DNA of 64,000 nt from CAVTPU01 sp963736695 (GCA_963736695.1 CAVTPU010000004.1:620001-684000); one strand, 5' to 3'. Counted from the first letter of the stretch, positions 17,577-26,161 are shown. The notes: generated by a model not told the origin, from the letters alone. Numbers and translations are program-made.

Positions 17577-19041
17577 ATGACGAGTGCGCCGGGTTCGGAC
17601 GCCGCGCGCCGACGCCCCCCGCGCCGACCCGCACGCGGGGGCGGACGGGTCCACCGGCTCTACACCGTCGTGGTCTTCATCGCGCTGGCCTCCCTCGACA
17701 ACACGGCCATCGGCCTGGTGCCGCCGCTCTATGCCCCGATCGCGCAGCAGTTCGGGGTCGGCGAGGCGGCGATCACGGCCGTGACCGCTGTGTCCTATCT
17801 GGCCAGTGCGGTGGCCGCCGTCGCCTGGGCCTATGTCGGCGACCGGTCCGACCGCAAACCCCTGCTCATGGCCGGCACCCTCATCTGGGCCGCCGGCACG
17901 CTGACCACCGCGTGGGCCACGAACTACGCCATGTTCTTCGCGGCGCAGTTCATCGCGGCAATCGGGTTGGGCGCGGTCGCGTCGGTGGGCTTCTCCGTCG
18001 TCAGCGACCTCATCTCGCCCCGCCGCCGGGGTCTAGTCATGAGTTTCTGGGGCCTGTCGCAGGGGGTCGGGACCCTCGCCGGCACTCTCGCCGGCGGGCT
18101 GCTCGGCTCAGCGGACTGGCGGCGACCGTTCGTGGCGCTGAGCATCGTCGGGGCGAGCGCGACCGTCGCCTTCATCTTCACCTACGACATTCGCCGCGGG
18201 CAGAGTGAGCCGCAGCTCGCTGGGGTCTTCGCCGCCGGAGAAGACTACGACTATCGGATCACCCACGCCGACCTGCCGCGCATCGCCCGCCGACGCACCA
18301 ACGTGTGGCTCACCCTGCAGGGGTTCACCGCCCAGATGGTCTTCGGCTCACTGGTCTTCCTGCCTCGTCTCTTCCAGGCCAAGGCCGAGAGCCTGGGCTT
18401 CGACCAGCCGACCGCGATCGACATCGGCGCGGTCTACGCCACGCTGTTTCCAACTCGGCGGCGCACTGTCCATCGTGGGCGGCCTCATCGGCGACCGACT
18501 CCAACGCCGCACCCCACGCGGCCGGGCCATGGTCGCGTCGATCGGCGTGCTCACGGCGATTCCGTTCTATGTGGTGCTGGTCTTCGTGCCGATTCGCGTC
18601 CATGTTCACAATGGAGCGAGCTCGGGTGAGGTCATCGGGGCCGTGCTGTCCAGTGTGGTCACCGAGCCGTTGATGACGGTGAGCCTCGGCACCGCGCTGC
18701 TCGCGCTCGCCCTCACCTCGGCCAACTCCCCCAACTGGTACGCGTTGATCGCCGAGGTCAATCCGCCGGAGCACCGTGGCACCGTGTTCAGTCTCGGCAA
18801 CCTCGTCAACGGCATGGGCCGCGCCGTCGGCAACAGCCTCGTCGCCGTCACATTCCGCGCACTGGGCAAGGCCATTCCCCCGCCGCTCAACTTCGCCGTC
18901 GGGCTCGCCATGTTTCAGGTCTTCTTCATCCCCACCGGAATCATGTTCTGGTTGGCGTCGCGCACGTCACCGCGTGACATCGCCGACGTGCACGAACTGC
19001 TCGCCGAACGCGCCGCGACACCCGCCCCCGACCCGCACTGA
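17577..19041 (+). pseudogene. MFS transporter interrupted by one frameshift
   Basis: Two frames together encode one complete 12-TM major facilitator. The first (17577 to about 18450) includes FIALASLDNTAIGLVPPLYA, the motif-A-like loop AYVGDRSDRKPLLMAG and ADWRRPFVALSIVGASATV. The second (about 18450-19041) continues with QLGGALSIVGGLIGDRLQRR and IAEVNPPEHRGTVFSLGNLV. Removing one base near 18451 (within CTGTTTCCAACTC) gives an uninterrupted 488-residue protein, VYATLFQLGGALS across the joint. The substrate cannot be inferred. Codon use is unchanged on both sides, so either a very recent mutation or a sequence error. The last 37 bases of the gene recur at 21269-21305. Confidence 0.8.
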
Positions 19042-19078
19042 ATCGCGCCGCGCCGCCGCGCCGTGAGACTCACGCCGC

Positions 19079-19315
19079 CTACCTCAGTGCGCGGACTTTC
19101 TCCTCATCCCACCACGGCGCGGTGACCTGCTGCCCGGCGAGCACCTCCTCAGCGACGCCCACCAACTCATCCACCGCTGGGTGGCGGCGATCGGCCCGTT
19201 TCACCAGAAATTCCAGTTCCGGTCGGTTGCCGAAGACCGCGTGGTGCAGCAGCCAGTAGGACTGCAGGTGCGGCCATTCGGAGACGAACTCACGTTCGTT
19301 GCGCCACACATCCAT
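19079..19315 (-). CDS. Short hypothetical protein, probably the displaced C-terminus of the MORN gene upstream
   Basis: A 78-residue reading frame (DVWRNEREFVSEWPHLQSYW near the start; a Trp-rich VTAPWWDEEKVRALR end) overlapping the last 26 bases of the 657-codon frame upstream. Dropping one base near 19312 makes one continuous protein (LTDAPRMDVWRNERE). It resembles no family I recognise. I regard it as the true C-terminus of that protein rather than an independent gene. Confidence 0.5.
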   Translation of the reverse strand: MDVWRNEREFVSEWPHLQSYWLLHHAVFGNRPELEFLVKRADRRHPAVDELVGVAEEVLAGQQVTAPWWDEEKVRALR

Positions 19316-21170
19316 CCCTAGGCGCGTCGGTCAGATCGTGTTCCACCTCAAAGGCGATCTGCCGCTGCGGCAGCAGGTGTGACACGATCCAGCCGGTGCG
19401 CGGATACAACGCGGTGACCGACAGGTGTGGTGGCAGTGGTTCTCCTGTGAGTTGACTGGCGACCGCCGCCTTGTTAATCAGACTACGAGCGTGATTCAGC
19501 CGTGATGTCCACATCTGTTGTGCCACCACATCGTCGTCTTCCGCCTCACGCAGCAAGACCGTCGCAAGCATCAAAGACAGCGACTTGAACCGAACGAATC
19601 CGTCTTGGTCCTGGTAGGAATAGTAGGTTGCACTGTTGCCGAAGACATCTGGCAGCCACGCCGCGTGGTAGCTCGACTCGAAGTTCACCGACACCGTAGA
19701 CATCGGCAGAAACAAACTCTGTAGGCGGGCCACCCATGCGTCGTCATTCCAGCTGACAGCCGCGCTGACAGTGGAGCTGACGGCTGGATGAAGCCGTCGG
19801 CGATTCGCCGACGGTCGGTCGGCCATGACATCGATCCACCGCGACAGCTCGGGAGAGATCCGTTCACCGAGAACCTCTTGGATCGGCCACACGATGTCGA
19901 GGCCCGGCCATGATCTGTAAGTGTCGCCCGGATCATATCCGAGCAGATCCGCTATCGCGTGGAGTCTCGCCCCACCTTTGCCCATGATCGCCCACGCGCC
20001 GTCGACGGTCATGTGTTCCACCCGCAGCGTATCGATCCAGGCGGCGAATTGTGGATCCGCGCGGAACTCCGCGAGCCCAGCGGCATCCGGATCCGTGATG
20101 AAAACCTCCTGCGTCAACGCGTACGCCTCATCGGCACGGCCTCTGTGACGCAACGCGGCGACCTTTGTCACCTTCGCGGCCAGCCCACCGGACCGTCGCC
20201 CCGCCTCGATCGATTCGTCGGCGAACGTCAATGCCGCATCGACGTCACCGCTGGCCAGCGCGTCGGCCGCCAACCACGCCAACACCGCCGCCCGGGCATC
20301 CGCGATCTGTGCTCGCTCATCGGCCAGCAGACTCTGCGAAACTGGCAAAGCGGCAACCGTCAAACTCACCTCGCGCCGCTCGTGTCGATGCTCGGCATCG
20401 TCACCTAGGCAACGACTCAGCAACTCCCCCGCGCTGATCCGATCTTCGCCGGAAGCGGACGCCGCTCCACTCGACAGTCGCGCCCACCACTGACGGGCGG
20501 CCTCCAACGCCTGCCCGGCCCGACCTTCGCGCGCCGCCAACGTCGCCACCCCATGCTCGGGGCTACGAAAGCACAGCGAACTGATCTCTTCCCCGTCCAG
20601 GTACTTCTCTTCGCTCACCAGAGCACCGGAGCGGTCGTACGTCTGCCAAAAACCGACCGCGTCGCCCGACTCGTCGTGTGCCCCAACCATCCACGCGTCG
20701 GGGACAGACATGTACGTCGCCTCGGGCGGCACTCCAGCTGGTCGAGCCGGCATCACCGCACCCGCATCCGTGATCTGCGTGCCCGACCGGTCATAGAGAC
20801 GGGCCGCTACTATCCGCCCGTCAACTCGATCAACTTCATAGCGCCACGCGTTCTTCGGCGCCTTGCTGATCGGAAACGCGAGCTCCGATGTGGACGTCAC
20901 TGAACGAAAAGCCCGATCGACTCCCTGCAACACACCATGGTGATAGTGAGTCTCCCGCGAGACCTCTCCTGACTCGTGATATCGGCGGGACAGTCCATGT
21001 GGCACGCCGTGAACGAACTCGGTGTGCCGAGCCAGTGAACCATCCGGACGCCAGCACGTCAGCAGACCACTCCGACGTCCTTGGTCATCGGTGAACGCCA
21101 ACACCCATTCCTGAGCGCTCTCATCCCATGCCCCCTCGTCGGGGACGCCCGAGGGCCGTTGTCTCGTCAT
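19290..21170 (-). CDS. Large protein with N-terminal MORN/YwqK-like repeats
   Basis: About 626 residues from ATG 21170; an upstream in-frame ATG at 21263 also exists. The N-terminal part has repeats of the YwqK/COG2849 type: SGLLTCWRPDGSLARHTEF, HGLSRRYHESGEVSRETHY and AVGFWQTYDRSGALVSEEKY, the pattern G-x-x-x-x-Y-x-x-x-G-x-L. The central part (VATLAAREGRAGQALEAARQ, ALTFADESIEAGRRSGG, ALRHRGRADEAYALTQEV) looks like TPR-type helices. The C-terminal third is unrecognised. YwqK-like proteins are often annotated as antitoxins, but that function is poorly supported. The C-terminus probably continues at 19315-19079 through a frameshift. It belongs to the accessory island. Confidence 0.65.
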   Translation of the reverse strand: MTRQRPSGVPDEGAWDESAQEWVLAFTDDQGRRSGLLTCWRPDGSLARHTEFVHGVPHGLSRRYHESGEVSRETHYHHGVLQGVDRAFRSVTSTSELAFPISKAPKNAWRYEVDRVDGRIVAARLYDRSGTQITDAGAVMPARPAGVPPEATYMSVPDAWMVGAHDESGDAVGFWQTYDRSGALVSEEKYLDGEEISSLCFRSPEHGVATLAAREGRAGQALEAARQWWARLSSGAASASGEDRISAGELLSRCLGDDAEHRHERREVSLTVAALPVSQSLLADERAQIADARAAVLAWLAADALASGDVDAALTFADESIEAGRRSGGLAAKVTKVAALRHRGRADEAYALTQEVFITDPDAAGLAEFRADPQFAAWIDTLRVEHMTVDGAWAIMGKGGARLHAIADLLGYDPGDTYRSWPGLDIVWPIQEVLGERISPELSRWIDVMADRPSANRRRLHPAVSSTVSAAVSWNDDAWVARLQSLFLPMSTVSVNFESSYHAAWLPDVFGNSATYYSYQDQDGFVRFKSLSLMLATVLLREAEDDDVVAQQMWTSRLNHARSLINKAAVASQLTGEPLPPHLSVTALYPRTGWIVSHLLPQRQIAFEVEHDLTDAPRDGCVAQRT

Positions 21171-21268
21171 CACAACCCCAGCTTCGCTGTGCGTCACTAC
21201 AGGATGGAATTCCTTCGCGCCCATCGTGCGAACCCCTTCGTCTGCCCGGATTGGCGGCCTCACCGACG

Positions 21269-21305
21269 CTGCTCACCGAACGCGCCGCGACACCCGCCCC
21301 CGACC
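21269..21305. repeat. 37-bp copy of the MFS gene 3' end
   Basis: CTGCTCACCGAACGCGCC and the following bases to 21305 match 18997-19033 with one mismatch. The two copies flank the MORN gene (19034-21268) in direct orientation, as expected for insertion or tandem duplication at this site. Confidence 0.8.
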
Positions 21306-21321
21306 GCAGGCGTGACGGCGA

Positions 21322-22344
21322 CTATCGCACATCGCTCGGGAGCTCCCACAGCCGCAATATCCGTTCCGACGAGTCCTCGGACCAGTCCTCGGCGCGGTCT
21401 ATGGTGACCCACCGGCCCGGCTGCGGAGCGGAGACCAGAAAACGCCAACCCTGCACGTCGTAGTCGATCACGCGAATGAGGCTCAGGTCGTCGGCGGCGA
21501 CCAGAAGATGCCTCTCTGATACGAATTCCTCAAACCCGACACCAACTATCAAGACATCGGACGTGACGAACATCGCCTCCGTGAGGTAGTAAAACTCGTC
21601 ACCCCGCGTCCAGTCAAAGCCGCCAATCGAACTTCCCTCATCCACCAGTTCATCGTCACCGAATCGACGGACCACGACAGTCAGTGATGTGTGAGGTGTC
21701 GTCACATAGCGTTCGCCGTCAGCGGATACACTCTCGAGGAAGTCGCCGGGAACGGTTCGGACCTTGATGGCACCCTGATCGAACGTGCACCAGGCACTGA
21801 TAGTGCCCTCCTGCCCCATCGACACCGCGAGGCCGACGTGATGACCGTCCGGGTGCGACAAAAAGAGTCCAAGACCATGAGCCGAATCAAGTGGCGCGCG
21901 TGAAAGTTCCTTGCCCTCGGCCACATGGAAGACCGCCAACTCGCCATCGGCGTTGGCCGGCGTGTAGAGCCAGAGCAACCCCCTGCCGTCAAACACCACC
22001 GCTGGCCTACGAATCCAATTCGGCGCCGCATATGGGTGATGCCACCATTGCCTCACCTCGCCATGCTGGTCCGTAACCACCAGGTCATCAAACACCGCGA
22101 ACGCGAATTCGGACCCGTCCGGTGACATGGCGGCGGTGACTCGGCCCTTGAGAGCCGGCACGGCAACTTCCCTCGCACGCCGAAGGTTCTCGTCCAACAC
22201 TGTGAGGCACCGCTGCTCATCGTCGAGCACAAGCCAGCCGCCGTAGGTCGGCCTGACCATGGGTTCCGACGAGCGTCGGGGGATGGAGAACTCGTTCACG
22301 AGAATCGGTTGCACGCGGCGGAGCGTAACGCGACCCACCGACAT
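21322..22344 (-). CDS. Beta-propeller-like hypothetical protein, paralogue 1
   Basis: About 340 residues from the ATG at 22344 (MSVGRVTLRRVQPILVNEF). It consists of repeated beta-strand blocks such as YGGWLVLDDEQRCLTVLDEN, AMSPDGSEFAFAVFDDLVV, VFDGRGLLWLYTP, LSHPDGHHVGLAVSMGQEG and ADDLSLIRVIDYDVQGW. The SPDG/HPDG turns resemble WD40/TolB-type propellers. No signal peptide is visible, so it is probably cytoplasmic. It is a tandem paralogue of the next gene upstream (22392-23390) along its full length, including about 13 bases after the stop. Function unknown. Confidence 0.65.
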   Translation of the reverse strand: MSVGRVTLRRVQPILVNEFSIPRRSSEPMVRPTYGGWLVLDDEQRCLTVLDENLRRAREVAVPALKGRVTAAMSPDGSEFAFAVFDDLVVTDQHGEVRQWWHHPYAAPNWIRRPAVVFDGRGLLWLYTPANADGELAVFHVAEGKELSRAPLDSAHGLGLFLSHPDGHHVGLAVSMGQEGTISAWCTFDQGAIKVRTVPGDFLESVSADGERYVTTPHTSLTVVVRRFGDDELVDEGSSIGGFDWTRGDEFYYLTEAMFVTSDVLIVGVGFEEFVSERHLLVAADDLSLIRVIDYDVQGWRFLVSAPQPGRWVTIDRAEDWSEDSSERILRLWELPSDVR

Positions 22345-22391
22345 CCATTCGTCGATCCACGCCCGCCCACGACCAGCGGACGTAACGGCGA

Positions 22392-23390
22392 CTATCGCAC
22401 ACCGCTCGGGAGCTCCCACAGTCGCAATATGCGCTTAGTCCAGTCCATGGTGACCCACCGGCCTGATCGCGGAGCGGAGATCAGAATGCCCACATCCTGC
22501 GTGTCATAGTCGATCACGCGAATGAGGCTCAGATCGTCGGCGGAGACCAGAAGATGCTTTTCAGATTCCCATTCATCGAACCCGACGCCGATCATCAAGG
22601 CATCGGACGTGACGAATGTCGCATCCCTGAGATAGTAGTGGTCGTCGCCCCGCGCCCAATCAAATCCACCGATCTCATTTCCCTCAATCACCAGTTTGTC
22701 ACCACCGAAGCGGCGGACCGCGACAGTCAGTGTGGTGTGAGGTGTCGTCACATAGCTCGCACCGTCAGCAGTCACGTCACTGAGGAAGTCGCCAGGAACA
22801 GTTCGCACCACGATGGCACCCTCGTCAAGCGTGGCCCAGACGCTGATCGTGCCGTCCTGCCCCATCGACACCGCGAGGCCGACGTGATAGCCATCGGGGT
22901 GCGACGAAAAGTGTCCACCCCCACCATCTGATCGGAGCCTCACGCGCGACAGTTCGTTGCCCTCGGGCACATGGAAGACCGCCAACTCGTCTCTGGTGTC
23001 GTTCGGCGAGTAGAGCCACAGCAACCCCCTGCCGTCGAAGACCACCGACGGACTGTTCAACCAACACGGCGCCTCATAAGGGTGATGCCACCACTGGTGC
23101 ACCTCGCCATGTCTGTCAGTGACCATCAGATCATTGAACACCGCGAACGCGAAGTCGCTCCCGTCCGGAGACATAGCGGCGGCGGCTCTGCCTTCGAGAG
23201 GCGGCACGGCAATTTCCCTCGTACGCCGAAGGTTCTCATCCAACACTGTGAGGCACCGCTGCTCATCGTCGAGCACAAGCCAGCCGCCGTAGGTCGGCGT
23301 GACCGTCGGAGCCGCAGGGTGTCGGGGGATGGGAAACTCATTCACGAGAATCGGTCGCACGCGGCGAAGCGTAACGTGCCCCACCGACAT
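22392..23390 (-). CDS. Beta-propeller-like hypothetical protein, paralogue 2
   Basis: About 332 residues from ATG 23390 (MSVGHVTLRRVRPILVNEF). It is collinear with paralogue 1: YGGWLVLDDEQRCLTVLDEN is identical, followed by AMSPDGSDFAFAVFNDLMV, VFDGRGLLWLYSP and SSHPDGYHVGLAVSMGQDG. Differences cluster in loops and in the C-terminal tail, where paralogue 1 has extra residues (IDRAEDWSEDSSERIL against MDWTKRIL). The start ATG lies 11 bases after the stop of the Clp-N-like chimera, so the three minus-strand genes may be cotranscribed. Function unknown. Confidence 0.65.
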   Translation of the reverse strand: MSVGHVTLRRVRPILVNEFPIPRHPAAPTVTPTYGGWLVLDDEQRCLTVLDENLRRTREIAVPPLEGRAAAAMSPDGSDFAFAVFNDLMVTDRHGEVHQWWHHPYEAPCWLNSPSVVFDGRGLLWLYSPNDTRDELAVFHVPEGNELSRVRLRSDGGGGHFSSHPDGYHVGLAVSMGQDGTISVWATLDEGAIVVRTVPGDFLSDVTADGASYVTTPHTTLTVAVRRFGGDKLVIEGNEIGGFDWARGDDHYYLRDATFVTSDALMIGVGFDEWESEKHLLVSADDLSLIRVIDYDTQDVGILISAPRSGRWVTMDWTKRILRLWELPSGVR

Positions 23391-23400
23391 CCAATCGCCG

Positions 23401-24504
23401 CTACGCCTCGTCCAGGACCTGCGCTGGGTCAGCTCCGACAACACCCAGCAACTCGCGGCCCGCAACGAGATGCAATGCCCCTGACCCCAAACCGGTGCTA
23501 TCCATCCGCGCCTCATCCGCGATTCGGGCGGCGGAGATCCCCCACGAGGGGTTTCGCGGGTTGGTCCGCCAGGCCCGCCTGCGCTGGACGCCCACACTCG
23601 GCTCCGCTATTCCGTCTCGGACGACCGGACGCGCTTCCCGCATCGTCATCCCGAACTGGGAGAGAACCGGGGCGTTGACCATTGCCGATCGCCGACCCGC
23701 GAACCTCACACGCGTCGAACTGACTTGATCCTCCAACGCCATGACTGCCAGCAGAAGATGCGCCGGGGTCACTTGCGCCTGCCCCAGCCGGACCGCCTGC
23801 CGGATCGCCTCAAACTCCAGACTGGCCAAGACCATGCTCGACTCCGCAAGGAATGAGATGGCCCGTGACATCCATCCCACCTTGGGCTCGGCGAGTTCAG
23901 ACGAGCCATCGGGCACAAGCACACCCCAGGAGGCAAGGAAGCCAACCGACTCCGCGAGCGGCTTCTCATCGTGAGGAGGCCAGGGAAGATTCTCCAACCG
24001 CCCTCGTTGAAGCAGCCGTTGGATCCTCTCGAGACGGACCTGACTGCCGTCGGGTTGGCGGGCGGCCCGCATCGTTTTACCGTCGATTGTGATCACCCGA
24101 CGGTGGCGGGGTCGGTGGGGTGTGGCCGGTGGTTGGGTGCGGGTGTGGAGCCAGCGGGCGAGGATCGTGGCGAGTTGGTCGGCGTCGAGGCGGGTCAGTA
24201 GTCGCCACATTGTGGTTGTGGCCGGTATGTGGCGACCGAATCCGAGGCGTGCCCGGGTGGTGTCGTCGAGGTCGTGGAGCCAGTCCACGATCGCTGTGAA
24301 TGATGACGCGCCGGCCAGTACTGCGCACACCGCGACTGTGAGCAGTCCTGCCAGTGGGTAGCGGGTTCCGCGACGCGAACGGGGATCCGGCACTGTCGAC
24401 AGGATGTGGAACAACCCGTCTTGCTCACCGTTGGTAACCGTTGGTGGTGCCGTGTCGGTGGGGGTGGGGAGCACGGATAGTGCTGGGATGAGGCATGCTG
24501 ACAT
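23401..24504 (-). CDS. Chimeric frame: ISAs1-type transposase N-terminus joined in frame to a Clp-N-like domain protein
   Basis: A 367-codon frame. Residues 1 to about 154 are an ISAs1-family transposase N-terminus: ILSTVPDPRSRRGTRYPLAG, LLTVAVCAVLAGASSFTAIV and VITIDGKTMRAARQPDGSQV, where the first catalytic Asp lies in IDGKT. The DDE domain then stops and the frame continues into unrelated sequence (RLERIQRLLQRGRLENLPW) ending in two Clp-N-type repeats: RLGQAQVTPAHLLLAVMAL and ARIADEARMDSTGLGSGALH followed by ELLGVVGADPAQVL. Clp-N repeats occur in ClpA/ClpC and in stand-alone proteins. The simplest reading is an IS that landed in a Clp-N protein gene and lost its 3' part. Whether the hybrid is made is unknown. 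Confidence 0.6.
   Translation of the reverse strand: MSACLIPALSVLPTPTDTAPPTVTNGEQDGLFHILSTVPDPRSRRGTRYPLAGLLTVAVCAVLAGASSFTAIVDWLHDLDDTTRARLGFGRHIPATTTMWRLLTRLDADQLATILARWLHTRTQPPATPHRPRHRRVITIDGKTMRAARQPDGSQVRLERIQRLLQRGRLENLPWPPHDEKPLAESVGFLASWGVLVPDGSSELAEPKVGWMSRAISFLAESSMVLASLEFEAIRQAVRLGQAQVTPAHLLLAVMALEDQVSSTRVRFAGRRSAMVNAPVLSQFGMTMREARPVVRDGIAEPSVGVQRRRAWRTNPRNPSWGISAARIADEARMDSTGLGSGALHLVAGRELLGVVGADPAQVLDEA
24040..24504 (-). mobile_element. Truncated ISAs1-family element
   Basis: This is the transposase-derived portion of the chimera above. The remainder of the catalytic domain and both inverted repeats are not visible. The boundary near 24040 is set where similarity to the DGKT region gives way to unrelated sequence. 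Confidence 0.65.
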
Positions 24505-24624
24505 CGCGGGTGAGGTCCTCGAAGGTGTCGTGCCTGTGCGGAAACTCCATGATCACCTAGGTGGTCTCACCCGCTTCGACTGCCCCCGCGCAACCTGTTC
24601 ACCCCAACGAAACCGCAGCTCAGA

Positions 24625-24831
24625 TACCTAAATGTCGAGAACGCAATGTCCCTGGGGCGGATGCAGACCGAACTGCTCAACCGGAAGCGTTGGAAGACCC
24701 GCATCGAGTTAGCTAACGCCATCTTCGAGTATCTCGAAATCTTCCATAACCGACAGCGTCGCCACAGCTCACTGGGCATGCTCAGCCCAGCCGAGTACGA
24801 AAGCCATCAGCCAACTCTATCCGCAGCATGA
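24625..24831 (+). pseudogene. IS3-family transposase (OrfB) C-terminal remnant
   Basis: About 69 codons, including GRMQTELLNRKRWKTRIELA and AIFEYLEIFHNRQRRHSSLG followed by MLSPAEYE, the end of the IS3/IS150-type integrase core with the last catalytic Glu region. The upstream VENAMSLGRMQ resembles 'DNAMMESFWGRMQ' with residues lost. Everything N-terminal is missing. Confidence 0.85.
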
Positions 24832-25039
24832 ACCAACTTTCCCGACCCCATCAAACCCAGGGCACATCATCTCTGTCCGGCCGCCTTCATGACCCACACC
24901 CACACTGACCTGCCCGAAGAGCCTGATCTGAACGGCATTGGCCCTGGGGTCTTGCTGGTGACTTAAATCCAAGCCATACTATCCATGTCAGTCAATCGGT
25001 TCGCGATGCGGACCAGGTACATCAAGCAAGGAGAGGTAC

Positions 25040-25357
25040 ATGAGTCGGAAGGCCAGGCGCGTAATCGCCGTTGCAAGCGCCGCACTAGTTGGGGCCGCTT
25101 TCTTCAGTTCGCCAGCGTATGCGACAGCACAATGGAACGGGTCACAGGTGACCTGCGCACCAGATTCGCAGGTCCGGATTTCGACGCAGGTAACGTCTGG
25201 CGCAACTGTCCATGGGTGGACCGATTACAATGGCAACTACGACGGAGTCCGCTACCCGAGCGGCGCCTACCATACGACATATACCGGTAAACGCATCGCT
25301 ACTCCATCAGCCGCGACCAGCGGATCGTTCGTGTCGGCCGGTGCGTGGTGTTCCTGA
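25040..25357 (+). CDS. Small secreted protein with two cysteines, unrecognised
   Basis: A 105-residue protein with a clear signal peptide (RRVIAVASAALVGAAFFSSP, cleavage after AYA) and a mature part of about 77 residues. The mature part has one Cys near each end (VTCAPDSQ and AGAWCS), probably a disulfide, and is rich in Tyr, Gly, Thr and Ser (WTDYNGNYDGVRYPSGAYHT). A strong ribosome binding site (AAGGAGAGG) precedes the ATG. Size and layout resemble small actinobacterial secreted peptides or bacteriocins, but I found no diagnostic motif. The lipoprotein gene begins six bases after its stop, so the two are probably one operon. G+C is visibly lower than the flanks. Confidence 0.65.
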   Translation: MSRKARRVIAVASAALVGAAFFSSPAYATAQWNGSQVTCAPDSQVRISTQVTSGATVHGWTDYNGNYDGVRYPSGAYHTTYTGKRIATPSAATSGSFVSAGAWCS

Positions 25358-25363
25358 CCGAGG

Positions 25364-25912
25364 GTGGCTCGTTTGACGACTAGTTGGCGATGGCGTGCTT
25401 TGCCCGAGCGAGTCCTCGGCGTCCTCCTTCTCATTGCGTTGACGGGCTGTGGGAGCTCCGGGCCGAAGCCATCTCGAACGGCCCATCAGGAAACACAGGC
25501 TGCAATGCGTAGCCAATCTATTCAAGAATGCTTGACGAACGATGGCTGGCAAACGCAGTTAACGTGGGACGGCGGAATACGAGCAGGTTACCCTCAGGAG
25601 CGGGCTAGCGCATATCAAGAAACCTTTGCCAAGTGCTCGGATCAAGCTAAGTCGGCGTTTCCGTTGCCTTCTTTTAACGCCGAAGCAATTCGTATTGCTT
25701 ACCGGGCTGAAATTGACAATCGGACTTGCATTGTCAACCAGAACTATCTGATTCCAGAGGCGCCAAGCGAGCAGGAGTATATTGATACATTTTTCAGCAA
25801 TCGTTGGGAGGCGCACTCTTCCCTAGAGCAGAGACTTCCGACGGGCCATAAGGGTGAAGCGGAATATGTAAGAGTCCTGACAATTTGTTGGCCCCCGAGT
25901 TGGAGTGAGTGA
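25364..25912 (+). CDS. Putative lipoprotein, unrecognised
   Basis: A 182-residue protein with a lipobox: VLGVLLLIALTGCGSSGPKP, in which Cys becomes the lipidated N-terminus. The mature part (about 150 residues) has four further cysteines (IQECLTNDGW, FAKCSDQAK, NRTCIVNQNY, LTICWPPSW) that could form two disulfides. The GTG at 25364 lacks a good ribosome binding site and may rely on coupling to the small secreted protein ending six bases before. An export-linked or immunity role for the small protein is possible but speculative. Confidence 0.65.
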   Translation: MARLTTSWRWRALPERVLGVLLLIALTGCGSSGPKPSRTAHQETQAAMRSQSIQECLTNDGWQTQLTWDGGIRAGYPQERASAYQETFAKCSDQAKSAFPLPSFNAEAIRIAYRAEIDNRTCIVNQNYLIPEAPSEQEYIDTFFSNRWEAHSSLEQRLPTGHKGEAEYVRVLTICWPPSWSE

Positions 25913-25990
25913 GTTCCTGATCGCCCAGGGCCCCGGCGTTGTTCCGAATTGAGCTGGTCCTCGGGTTTTGCTGTGGGTGGTGTGGAGTGC

Positions 25991-26061
25991 ATACGGGCAC
26001 GACTTCTGATGATCTTTTAGGTGTCTACGCCAAAAGATCTATTCAGGAGCCGTGCCCGTAT
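25991..26061. repeat. Nested inverted repeat beside an IS30 remnant
   Basis: The outer arms are ATACGGGCACG (25991-26001) and CGTGCCCGTAT (26051-26061). Inner arms GATCTTTT (26011-26018) and AAAAGATC (26032-26039) lie within. Together they could fold into a ~71-base interrupted hairpin. Confidence 0.7.
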
Positions 26062-26161
26062 CTTCCCCCTCCGAACTGTTGATCCCCCGCGCAATTAACG
26101 CGGCATACTGTGCACGCTTGGCGGTCTGCGGCTCCGGACCCCGCCGGCCTCTGCCTGCCAT
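26039..26161 (-). pseudogene. IS30-family transposase N-terminal remnant
   Basis: From ATG 26161 the minus strand reads MAGRGRRGPEPQTAKR followed by YAALIARGINSSE, matching the N-terminal 'RGRPG...R..F..LIARGVSNAEA' region of actinobacterial IS30-type transposases. The match ends after about 35 residues and the frame runs into the palindrome at 25991-26061. No catalytic domain remains. Confidence 0.55.

Noticed and set aside
25040..25357. Lactococcin 972-type bacteriocin
   Set aside because: Size and signal peptide fit, but the characteristic mature motif and the usual immunity/ABC genes are absent.
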